From Acholoe squamosa (lineage: Eukaryota > Annelida > Polychaeta > Phyllodocida > Polynoidae), in NCBI GenBank assembly GCA_949317995.1, contig OX439046.1, positions 73,920,286-73,984,285 of the forward strand: DNA of 64,000 bases, written 5' to 3'. The translations under genes and the position numbers were made by a program. Shown one piece after another: positions 12,356-23,278 of the stretch. The notes below the pieces were generated by a model. It was not told where the DNA came from, made no database searches, and saw only the letters and a list, made by a program, of their open reading frames with translations. Within the stretch, counting starts at the first letter, position 1. Every line of letters starts with the position of its first letter.

Positions 12356-13620
12356 GGGTCAATCCACTGAAAGTGGGCACTTGTCCATGGTAGAGGGTCA
12401 TTTTTGAAAACTCGGAATAAGATCATGAAACTTAATTTTATTGATAGCCTTTAGAAAGGTTCATTCAAGTCACTAACTCCCAAGCGTTCAGTTTTTATTG
12501 CAGATAGTCAAAATTATAAAAATATAATGGGCGTGAGCAAAATGAATTCTTCTCTAAACCACAGAAATATTTGTCAGAACTACATGATTTTCAGTTAGCT
12601 TATTTGACAAAAGGTCCCAAAAAAACACCATGAAGGAAAAAAGGAAAAGAAATATCTATATTGACAATACATAAGGAAATAATATGAATGTAATGGGTGT
12701 GAGCATAATGGGCTTGAGCGAAACAACTTTTCCAGGCTTCAGACAGCTACTCAGTAATAAAATCTCAACCAGCATTGATCTAGGTAATAGAAATGATTTA
12801 AGAATACATATAGGATGCATTTGGAATGCATCCAGCCTGCCAACATTCTTGCACTGCATTACACTCACGCCCATTTCACTCAGGCACATTACATCCGTCA
12901 GTTGACCCCTCTGTTTGGCATAACCAAGGCATGTAGAGACTCCATTATTTTTTAAAATGACTTATTAACAGTAGATGTTCCTGTTAGGCTGGTTGAAAGA
13001 AAGAAAACTTTGATAGTATTTGTCCTGGATGCAGAAATATAAATGTAATGGGCATGAATAAAATAGACCTGAAAATACTTGAATATCTATTGCATAGTCA
13101 TGCCTGCAAGTAGACCCTAAGCTTTTGTACCAGAAAAAACAAACCTATGAGGACCCTAATCGTGGGAAATAAGAAGATTGAGGATAATGTTATAGTAGGC
13201 ATCCTAGATTACTTTTATTTTGATCAAACCCATTACATCAACTTTATTTGGTTACAGAAATGAACAGGGGAAAAAGAATGCCAACCACAGCACCTCCAAA
13301 CCACATGAAAATGTTAGATAGGACCCCCCACTAAGGAAGAGATGAAATTATATGAGTCTGTTGCTGCTTGGCTTGATGGTATAGAGTGTGGAGCTAGGTG
13401 GAAATTGAAAAAAAGGCAATTTTGGCAATTTTTGGGCCATTATATCTGAGAAAATAGCAGGCCAACATCCAGAAATTTGCCCTTCATTTGAAGCCCAAGG
13501 TGTTTTCTTTCAAATGAAACAAGAAATAAGAAGAATGGTGATATACTTTTTATTCTATAACCCCCTGTATCTAAAAAAGACCAAAAAGGACCCAGGTGCC
13601 CACTTTTGGTGGACTGACCC
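12356..13620. mobile_element. TIR DNA transposon, non-autonomous, 1265 bp
   Basis: The left end GGGTCAATCCACTGAAAGTG matches the complement of the right end, which begins GGGTCAGTCCACCAAAAGTG; identity continues through GGCAC. ATAT flanks both sides (12352-12355 and 13621-13624). The duplicated block copy A has the uninterrupted site at 3653-3656. Internal motifs like AATGGGCGTGAGC recur in both orientations (about 12527, 12691, 12865, 13048, 13228). No transposase ORF is present. The superfamily is not assigned. Confidence 0.85.
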
Positions 13621-14168
13621 ATATTCAGCTTTATTTATGAATTAGTCAAAGTGAAAAACAAACACTGACATGAAACCTGGCAATTTAGAGTGAAACCCTG
13701 ATCCATAGATGCTGTTATAATCAAAATAGACTAGTGCATTCAATTCAGTATTATATGCCTAATTCCATACATTAAAAACAATATTCCCTATACTATATTT
13801 AGGAATATTTACATGTAAACATTTTAAGTGGACCATCAGTGAAAGTGATCTAGCTTGTCTAGTATACAATTAATCTTCTTTTGGCAATATTTTATATTTC
13901 CTGTTATGATGATACCAATAAATCTTCCTATGGCTCTTTTTCATCATAAATCTGCTGTCATAGTTATAGAAGAGGCATCCCCTTTGCTTTTCAGCAGCAT
14001 CCTCAGTGCCTCCTCCCCTAGTATCTATCCTTCTCACTCAGAATCCCGCTTTACCCATCATTCACTGTCAGTGGTATCCATCGTTCTCACTCAGGGCCCC
14101 GGACATACCAATCGTTCACTTCTTCTGCTGCCAACTAGAGGAGCAGCAGAGACGGATGGGAATATTTG

Positions 14169-14460
14169 TTAACCCTGTAAGGGCCATGGATGAATTCATG
14201 CGTCATACTCATAAATCGTCATGATGCATGAACGAATTCCTAAATCATGCCGACCCTATATATGTGGTCATTACACCCCTGGATGGTCAGTATGGTGTAA
14301 ATGAGGTGCTGGGCAGTTTGGGTATTTGGGTATAATGCCGACCCTCCGGGATCATTTCAACCTGATAGCGTCAGCATGATGCACAAATGCAACCATGTTC
14401 AGTTATTAATCAGGGTTGCATTCATTCACCGATATGAGCATGATGGTTAACATGCATGGT
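14169..14460. mobile_element. TTAA-flanked MITE in copy B
   Basis: The left end is TTAACCCTGTAAGGGCC, at the same place in the duplication as the 4219 element, so insertion probably predates the duplication. The interior shares ATGATGCATGAA and CATGCCGACCCT words. The right end is eroded, somewhere near 14420-14460. Confidence 0.55.
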
Positions 14461-15200
14461 GTTGGTTTCAACAATTTCCTGGTGCAAGTATAATTTCTGA
14501 AATAATATCAGCCTTCACAATTGTATTAATTCATTCATTCTCCTTTGAGATGTGACAGGGCTTTGACCTTTTCCAATCTTAATGACACTTTTAATGATGT
14601 GTTAGATTGATAGTCTAATTCATAATGATATTTCATCTTAGATTTTTTAGCTTTAGGAATTCATGCTGACAATCGGTATTCAACAATGACCTGCAATTTT
14701 ATCCAGAAGACCAGGCATATTGCTGAATACTCATCTCTTGTAAATACCCACCCTTAAATAAAAGACCACACTGAAATGATCGGGTTTTCAAAGTGAGCAT
14801 CATAGAAATAATGAGATCAAACATGTTACATTAAACATGGCAGGTCTGGTACAGACTCTGTTCACAACTTATGTGCCTATATTGACAAGTTAATGGTCTG
14901 TCATTAGGGTTGACAAGTTTAAACTTCCCTGAATGTTAGGTTGTTTATTCTATGCTGTTCATTTAGAAGACCTTAGCAATCTTAAATCTTTTGTGTGCAG
15001 GCATATATGCCTTCAGGTTCCCTCTTTCAACATAAAAACAGATGCCCTCAGAGAGCCGCTACCCATGAATATCTGATGTACCAATTTCTTAGCTTGCCTG
15101 CTGTAATACATTACCTATACATTATTTGAACCCAGTCAATTTAAATTCTTAGCTGAGCCTTGGCCAGTATTGCGAACATATATAGGCCAATCAGTCAGCT

Positions 15201-17640
15201 AGCAGTGCTGGTCAATCAAACAGGTTACCAGACAGCAAGGAACAGATTGTATCTCCCCAGCTTCTGGTACAGCATTACTAGTACGGACAGGCTAGTTATG
15301 AAATAGTATATAGACTGGTCAGTTGACCCAATGACAGCTTCTCAACCCAACATTTAGAACCAGTTATAAACCATACCTCACCCATAGCCCTATAGACCTT
15401 CAGACAAGACCACAGCAATCTATGTATGCACCTTGAAAGTGAGAGGGCTAGAACTGGATGATTGACATGTCAATCTTTGGCCACTACTGGTGTCCTATGT
15501 AGAGGAGCATATCTAGGATGTTGGGACTATTTTACATACATACACATTTAATCTATTAGGAAGGCAGACCTGGAATGCACCAAGTCTGATGCAGTGAACT
15601 TTTATAACAAGTTGTTGAGAATGGTTCACAGAGTATATAAGTAAATGTCAATGACCATAGAATACTTTTGCATCGTATTTATGGCATTTATGTCATGGCC
15701 CATGGGATAATTTGCTTTTAAATAAAGACGAAAAAACCTGTTTGCTGCAGCAGGTCACATAACCATCAGCCATTGAATACAGACACATTGTATTCCATCC
15801 CCCCATTGAATATGATGTGTTCAGTACTGTTCTTTACTAACGATCGTATCAGCCATGACATAAGATTGGGGACATTTCTAAAGGGGTAAAAAGCCAGGGT
15901 TAACATCATGAACCATTATGTAGATTTATAGATTAGTACTTCAAGACTTAACCAATTTTTGTAGTATGTAGCAGGGGAGTTAAAAAACAGAATGACAAGG
16001 AAGTGGTGTAAATTGAACTGTGTCTCTAAAAACTATAACCTAGAGGCAGAAGTAAGGTTTGCAGGATCTCTAAAAAGAAAATGCAATTGACTTTAAGGGT
16101 AAAAGCCAGGACATTATATATAATTACAGGTACAATTCCATCACACACTTTTCGCCCAATAGAACATTGCATGGCGAAGGCATTTTCTACAGCATAGACA
16201 TTGAGTGGACAAGGTGTTTTGACCTAATGGAGCCTAATGGTGGGATTTGCCGGATTTACTCCTTTACTTTGAGGAGCTTAACTTCTTTTATCATAGTATT
16301 TCAGAGCAGAATGTACTAGGAGGCTTGAGCTTTCAAAAACTCTTGGAATTGTGTAAATATTCAAATTAAGGGAAATGGTGATGGATTAAGCTAGGCTAGT
16401 TAATCAAAAAGAGCAGAACCTAAGTTTTCTATCTACTTTAACTAGTAAGATTTATCATCAGAAAAGTGATGTTCTAATTCGCAAAATCGATCATTGAATC
16501 TAACTTCAAATTGCAATATCTCAGTAATCCCTAACTTGATTTTGATGAAATCAAGTGCACATTATAGGAAATATTGAATTTTACTGGAAATTTGATAAAT
16601 GACAAATGTTTTGGAATATTCTTTTGGCCACCATCACAACTAAAACTATCCCAAAATCATCATTTTTAGCATATCTGTTGCCATGGTAACCAGCCAAAAT
16701 GGCCAATAATGCATCAAAATACACTGAAAATTTCAATGTCATTTTGTTCAGCATGGAAAAATGTACAAAGTCAATTTTCACCCAAAAATTAATATTATTA
16801 CATTTTTCATGATTTTTGGCCTAGATATTGATAAAAACTATTGCAAACTTTTATGCTGAATCCAAACTGTGTTTTATGTTTGTAAGTCTGCCATATAAAA
16901 ACTATAAGAGGTACAGACTAGTTCTTTGGACTGTGCAGAGAACCCAACTCTAGATGAGAAAAATCTAAGGATTTCAGTTGATTTTGAAGAAGATATAGGG
17001 TGCACAAAATCGGCCATAATCAGCCCAAACTATGCATAAATGCGTAATCGGTAAAGAAAGAGTTAAACCTTACCTTCACCCTCACCCTCACCCTCTCTGC
17101 ACAATGCCCATTAGAGGGCTAATTGCTTCTGTTCCATGGAGAGGGGATATTGTGTTTTCAGGATACAAATCCATCATAGGCATGGTTAAAGAATGTAATA
17201 TATAAATTCTCCTTTCATGAATGTATATAGGCTATGGACAATATAGTGCTACTCTGTCCTTCCCCTTGAGGGATGACAAATAAGACTAATGATGGTTGTA
17301 GTATATGAGGATAACCACGACACAGGAATAGCTCTGGGCTAGACTTAAGAAAAAAAAACATATGTAGAAATATGTAGAGAAGTTGGGAGTGTGTCTTATA
17401 CAAGGAGTGCACTTATCAATGTTATAGCCAAAGTAGTAATATTTCATAAAGCTGTCATATGGCATTATCATGGACTGAAGTTTATTGTGAACTTGATTCT
17501 CTGCAGCCTACCAACTGAAAGTTTGATATTTTAAAAAACCTAGCACTTCATTGGTTCATCGTGACAGTCAATGGGCATTAGCAGCCTTAAAGGGTTTCAG
17601 TGACGCTGGGAATATAACAGTGGGATATTAGAATAACAGC
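15201..17640. other. Non-coding, nothing recognised
   Basis: AT-rich with only short frames. A short CCCTCA-type run lies at about 17070-17095. No RNA gene, transposon end or coding region can be supported. Confidence 0.5.
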
Positions 17641-18440
17641 AGCTGCAGTGGTTGTTATATCTGTTTTGATTCATGTTTGTCAGACATTGTTTCATGCATT
17701 ATTTATCCCTGGTGGCTGTTAAGGGAGTTACTGCAGGCATTTATTAAAACACCAAGGTGCTGCTGCCTGGTGAGGAGTGAGCTTGATATGTCATACCGTT
17801 TTTGGAAGCAATAACAGTGTAACCCTTGAATGGGTGCCAATGCATTGGTGCATCATGCTTATTGGTTGCATTGATGCATGAATGCAGGCCTGCCAGATTA
17901 CTTGGCAGGGGGGCTACATTAATGCAGCATGCTGATCCCCCCCCGCTCCATCCCAACAAACAATCAGCAAAATTGGTGCAGAAACCAACAGGAAACCAGG
18001 AAGTGTTGCCTAGAAACTATATACGCGCCAGTACACTTTCTCAGATGCAACAGGCCAGGCTATTATTATGCGTTTCAATATATGGTTACCTGTTAAGTCT
18101 ATCTTATACAAAAAAAAAAACACATGATTTCATTACCTATCAACATATTCTATTACCCATCTATAATTGCATGCAAATATTGTAGCCTCAATTACTCAAA
18201 CTCAATATACATACAGGCCTCATTTTGTAAGATTTTTTCCATATATTTCATGGATACAATCTCTGATATAACATAGTTATGGAGCCGCTGGTGCCATATC
18301 TTCTCTTAACATCTTAACAGAATTGGGTTTATTGGTTGTGCAATTAGATTACCGCAGCTATTTGTTCATGATAATGACCATATAAGGTGTGGCAGCCCAG
18401 GCCAGATTACAACAGAAATTACCAAGACCCTGTGTTGTAT
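17640..18440. repeat. Duplicated block, copy C
   Basis: Matches 22290-23165. Shared phrases include 'GATTCATGTTTG...CATTATTTATCC' (17672 and 22302) and 'ATTTGTTCATGATAATGACCATATAA' (18359) against 'ATTTGTTCATGGCAATCACCATATAA' (23091), followed by GCAGCC. The two are 4.65 kb apart, same orientation. A MITE fragment (about 17821-17950, CAATGCATTGGTGCATCATG) lies only in this copy. Confidence 0.65.
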
Positions 18441-18834
18441 TGGCCCATCATCAAGAACTCAGGTACTACACCATCATGTTCAAGCAACCAACAGTATTTG
18501 ATCCAGCAGCCTCAATTTCCCCAGCGCTCATACAAGACTCACTTATTCAGAATGACGTTTATTTCATGAACCCTCTACCCCTGGCACATAGTTGCGACTG
18601 GTGTTCATTAGAATCCCTGTCCTTAAACACAATGGTATGGTAAGTGCCATTTATAAACAAGCAGTGGCAATTAGCATCACTGTTAAATTCTGAAGATAGT
18701 GTACAAATAAGTGCTGGTCTAAAACAGGGGCTGGGCATAGAAGTGTATTAAATTATTAAAGTACTATGGTGCTCTACAAAATAGGATTTGGTTGAGCAAT
18801 CGTAGCATTGCAGGCACTAAGATAGGTCACTCTG

Positions 18835-18865
18835 ATCAACACAGAGCTGATAGCTCTGTGTTGAT
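18835..18865. repeat. Perfect 14-bp inverted repeat, 3-nt loop
   Basis: Arms ATCAACACAGAGCT and AGCTCTGTGTTGAT flank GAT. It lies about 160 bp upstream of the tRNA-like gene. It is not followed by a T-run, so a terminator role is unlikely. Confidence 0.7.
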
Positions 18866-19026
18866 GCTTTATAAAGAGGTTCTACTAATGAGGCTTAATA
18901 GTGTAGGGGTTCGTTCCCCCGTCTGGTGTGCAGAGCCTTCAGAGGGACTGTTCACTTGATTGTGTCACTCCCCCTATGTATACCATACCAATCAAGGGTA
19001 GTTAGAAGGTAGAGAATGTCAGGCCA

Positions 19027-19097
19027 GGAGAAGTAGCTCAGGGGTAGAGCTTCCGCTTCGAAGTTGGAGGGTCCGGGTTCAAGTCCCGGTTTCTCCA
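19027..19097 (+). tRNA. tRNA-like gene, anticodon loop reads CGA
   Basis: 71 nt fold as a type I cloverleaf. Acceptor GGAGAAG/TTTCTCC has one G-U pair. D-arm stem is GCTC/GAGC. Anticodon stem TCCGC/TTGGA has one G-U and one C-U mismatch, with loop TTCGAAG. T-arm is CCGGG-TTCAAGT-CCCGG; discriminator is A. Box A (TAGCTCAGGGGTAG) and box B (GGTTCAAGTCC) are good. TTTTT at 19103-19107 can stop Pol III. CGA would be a serine anticodon, but the 4-nt variable region is wrong for tRNA-Ser and the body resembles tRNA-Ala. It may be a remoulded tRNA or a pseudogene. Confidence 0.65.
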
Positions 19098-19102
19098 TGA
19101 CA

Positions 19103-19107
19103 TTTTT
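19103..19107 (+). terminator. Pol III T-run
   Basis: Five T residues 6 nt after the tRNA-like gene, the usual RNA polymerase III stop signal. Confidence 0.5.
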
Positions 19108-19204
19108 CGCTGACCACTACAATCTAGTAATTGTAATTGTTCCTGCATCTATCGTTTTCTGGTCTCCATGATTCTTCACACAGCCCTGATCCATTGTGGT
19201 ATCC

Positions 19205-19850
19205 TAATTATTTTAACATACAATACAAGCATAGTTAATCCTATTTGTCATCTGCTTGAGCGGAATCATGTACATTAGGATCTACATCTGGCCTCCTATT
19301 GGCTCAGCAATGAAGTGTGTAATTTTTCCTTAGTCATTATTGTGCACCAATGAAGTGTTGGTGAGTCTGAATGTACTTTGTTGAAACATTATACAAAATG
19401 TTGAAATGCAGCCCAGCTAAGTTACTCACATGGACTGCATTCATGCATCATCTTCCTTTCATTCTGCTAATGCAACACTTGCTGAATTTATTATTATAGC
19501 CAACTGCTCTGATGTTACTTAAATCTCCAAATAGCGTTATAATGATTCACTGTTCATAGAAAGTAGGACATAAACTCTTTAAAGACTGAAGCCACAGCTC
19601 TCCTGCCTTAGACAAAGGTTCTAACAATTGTACAACTTAGTTAGTAAACATTTTGTTATTGTCTGTTCCTACAATTACCTGGTTGCATTGATGCATTGAT
19701 GCAGGACATTTCTGTGTCGTGGTTATCCTTCTATACTAAAATAATTAGTCTTGTTTGTCATCCTCCAAGGGGAAGGAGACCCTACATCTGCTGTCCTATT
19801 GTCTTAGTAATGAAGTTTGTTTATTACTTAAGTTTCTGAAATATGCCATG
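19205..19850. repeat. Local direct duplication (19205-19345 / 19725-19850)
   Basis: Both arms share 'ATTTGTCATC' or 'GTTTGTCATC', then 'ACATCTG...CTCCTATTG' and 'CAATGAAGTGTGT' or 'TAATGAAGTTTGT', in order. A MITE fragment (19395-19455, TTACTCACATGGACTGCATTC) lies between them. No coding function is seen. Confidence 0.5.
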
Positions 19851-22289
19851 TCTTATAATTAAATGACTTATCAATCATTCAGTTCTAGCCCTCTCACCTG
19901 GCGGCACATGATGCATGCACAGATTGGCCCTGAAGGTCTATGGAGCAACAGGCGAGCTACTATAGAAAAACTGTTCTAAGTGCTGGATTGGAATGCAGTG
20001 AAATGGTCAGATGTTCTAACCGCTGAGAGGTAATGGGGCTGCCTCATCTAAAACTAAGACAGCAGATTAAAAATGAAAAAAGTGAAGAGGGAGATGAGTT
20101 GGCATCATCATAGACAATTTATAGTGGGACAAATAAAACATGTTTTTATTGCTAGTCTAGTTAAACATAGATACATCATATACTAAAGACAAGGTCAATC
20201 ACATTAAATGATTGCCCATTCAAATATTCCTTATGAGGTATGTTAAATATTGTTTAAAATTTATGGAAACAAGCATATCATACTGAATGGAATTCACTGG
20301 TGTATATTGATAATATCATCATCTATAGATCAGGTTTTGACTCTAATGTGGTTTCTTATTGTAACTTTAACAGATGCTGTTCACTTTGATGTAATTATGA
20401 ATAAAGCTAAATATAGAGTGATAGGCATCAATGCCCTTTGTTCAGCAAAGCTAACCTTAACGCAATATCCGTACCCTGATCCATACATGTATGTTTCATT
20501 CTATCAAATTCATTATATCATGGTAATCGACATTTTGCACTAATTAGGGTTCATATTTATAGCTAAAAGTAGTGCATAAATGTAACTATGGCTAGAAAGA
20601 ATGATGTTGACACTAGAACAAAACATACTATGACAGTGAGTTGACAGCAAAATATATCCACTATTTCTAACAGAAATCAATGGATTCCATCAATTTAAAG
20701 GTAAACTAATGGTGGAAACTGTGATATATAAAGGCAATATATGACAGCTATTAATGCACTTGTTGATTTTCGCTTCTTGCTTTATCTTGGGCTGAAATCA
20801 ATAACTGTCATATATCCCCTAAACATAATATCATGATATAGAGCAAAATTATTATTTCTCATTCCATTGAAATGCAGGAACAGAAGGTTCCCCAACCCCT
20901 TCACTGACCCTGTTTTAGATGGTATTGACAGTTGATGAAAAGTTTTAGCTCTGATCATGTACTCTGCTGAGATGTGACTCCTAGACGAAAGAAGCCTCTT
21001 TCTATCGTGCTGTTATGTCTGTTCCAAGGCCACCCAGAGATCATTCAGATAGGTGGCGCCCCCTGAATGACATCTGTAACCTACAAGGGACGAAGTCATA
21101 AAGTGAGTCTTTATAAAATGCCTACTGCATGCATAGGTAACATGTCAACTTTCATGAAAATATATTTTCTCTCAATTCCATGCTTATTTCTCGTTTTCCA
21201 ACAGAGACATGAATATGCTTAAACAAAAGCAGCAGTTCCAAGAAGGATAATGAAATCACTTTGAAAAGTAGTAGCAATAAATCCTTGCAGTTAGGGGTCT
21301 TTAAGCTTTTAACATCAAGGGTTATATTAATGCATCATGCCGACATTATGGAGTTGATACAATGCTGGATAGGCGCCATGAAATCCTAGCCACCAGACAC
21401 TCTAGCACTTCATTTGTGCATCCTGCACCCCTGAATCAGTAGCCCCAATTGCTATAGCAACCCTTATGTGTTGATTATATATAGAAAGTTCAGATAGGCA
21501 TTCCCTATTTTTGTGATCTTAACCAAATATCATAATTTCATGATGCATTTTTCTGAATGAGTTTCCATTGACGTAAGCAATCATTATAGCTGCAGTCTTT
21601 ATTACTACATGATATATCTCTATCTATCTCACTTTATATACCTCACATGGTATCCTTCCTGACACATTTGCATCCAGTCATTCCTTATTTGCAAACTACT
21701 GTTCAATGGAAAAAAATACTAAATGTCACATGAAGTAACAATAAGTAACCTCCGATTGGTGCATAATTATCTCATTTATTAACGGATGTGGGTTCTGACC
21801 TTATGGTTACAAATGTGTAATTATAACCTGAATTGGTAGTGTCATTCTCCAGATAAAGAGGCTTAGTGGCCGAATAATGTTTTGTCATGAAAATGATCAG
21901 TACGGGAGCGGGTATATAGCAGAATTTCTTTTTTATGAAGATTATCAATGTCAGTGGGTAGTTTGCCAAAGTGAACCAGATGACATTGTATAAACATAAT
22001 ACAATTAGTCTTTTTGAACAAAAATATCCAATCTGCAATTCAACAAATGATATCAATGATAAAAATGTACTCATTTTCTGTCTGAACCTTACTGTTGAAT
22101 CAGATACCCGGATAAGATCACCTTAAAGAAAAACGAAGAGACAAATAATACTTGATTTGCCTCAAAATCTCATAAATGCAATGCCTACTATGGTGTAGGA
22201 AGTATAAAGTCAAGCAATACAGCACATGGAAAGATGATGTATGTCTCCAATAGACTTTTTCCTGAAACTATAGCATCTGCCAAATATTT
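19851..22289. other. Non-coding
   Basis: No convincing gene. A MITE fragment is present at about 21310-21440 (TTATATTAATGCATCATGCC) and a CTCF-like motif at 21051. Confidence 0.5.
21051..21065 (-). promoter_or_regulatory. CTCF-like motif, inverted
   Basis: AGGTGGCGCCCCCTG is the reverse complement of the copy B core and keeps some duplicon flank ('CTGAATGACATCTG'). It is centred in a near-palindrome, TCATTCAG...CTGAATGA, at 21041-21070. Confidence 0.35.
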
Positions 22290-23165
22290 CTTTCCTGCTT
22301 AGATTCATGTTTGGCTTGCATTATTACAAGCATTATTTATCCAAAGTCCTTTGAAGTTACTACAGCTGCAGCTGCATGCAATCAGTAATACACCTCCAGT
22401 CTGGCCTTTTAGTGTTAAGTGCAAGGAAAATGGCCTCTGACCTTCTTGTGATGACAAGAGGTAATGTAATATTGGCATATCAGATCCTAATGAATCCAAT
22501 TGCAACCACATTAAAACCAAGTGTTAAGCCGACCCCTGTCATAAGCTTGGGTAGTTTTAAAGTAGATTGTAGAAGCCGATCTTAGTAAAAAATATCCTTA
22601 AATAAAATTTGCTAACAACCAGGGCTTTACGGTAATTTTTTGCAAAAAAAACAAACTTACCATACTCTCCATTTGAGAACCAGTCATGGAAAACCTTTTT
22701 TTAAATGGAAGACAGTTATCCATAGACTGATGACCTTTTTGTCATAATGACTCTGACATAGAAATGGGGAGTGCAGAACATGATTAATTAATGTGTTTAT
22801 TTAGTCTTTGCAAATATGTCAAAGTTACTAAATAAATATACCCAGGCATTTTGTTTTTGAAAACTTGTCAATGTTTCTCCATTTATAGACATGGCTTCTT
22901 TAACAAAGGCCATGTAGGCAACATACTTTGCTGAATTTACAGAGATGACCTCATTTTTTAAGAGTAGCCCATCAACTTCACTTCTCCAATCTGAGATATA
23001 ACTTAGTTCTTGGGTCGCTGGAGGCAGCATGTTCTTTCTGAATCTCTGATAATCAGGTTTGTTAGTTGTACACTGCAATTACAGCACCTATTTGTTCATG
23101 GCAATCACCATATAAATTGTAGCAGCCAAGGGCAGATTCCAACATGGATTACCCAGTTTAGTAGA
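22290..23165. repeat. Duplicated block, copy D
   Basis: Partner of 17640-18440. It is uninterrupted by the MITE fragment seen in that copy. It ends close to the (TA)n tract that flanks the next element. Confidence 0.6.
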
Positions 23166-23208
23166 TTAGAATCTGTATGAGCAGGCTGAGCTACTGACAA
23201 GCTTCACC

Positions 23209-23216
<8 letters not shown>

Positions 23217-23275
<59 letters not shown>
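23217..23275. repeat. (TA)n microsatellite, left of element
   Basis: About 29 uninterrupted TA dinucleotides immediately before the left terminal inverted repeat of the 23278-25023 element. Confidence 0.98.

Positions 23276-23277
<2 letters not shown>

Positions 23278-23278
<1 letters not shown>

Larger units (their letters stand above)
10188..15200. repeat. Duplicated block, copy B
   Basis: This is the diverged partner of 2815-5125, in the same orientation. It is about 2.7 kb longer. Most of that excess comes from a 28-bp minisatellite (10362-11260), a TIR element (12356-13620) and an extra segment at about 11345-11900 that includes a MITE fragment near 11693. After 15112 the match is weak but continues through 'GGCCAATCAGTCAGC' to about 15200. 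Confidence 0.8.

Noticed and set aside
12656-12905. Paired short ORFs (77 and 73 codons) on opposite strands
   Set aside because: They sit inside the non-autonomous TIR element and mostly translate its internal inverted words.
17069-17095. Telomere-like CCCTCA run
   Set aside because: Only about four short units and not the TTAGGG/CCCTAA type; a small simple repeat.
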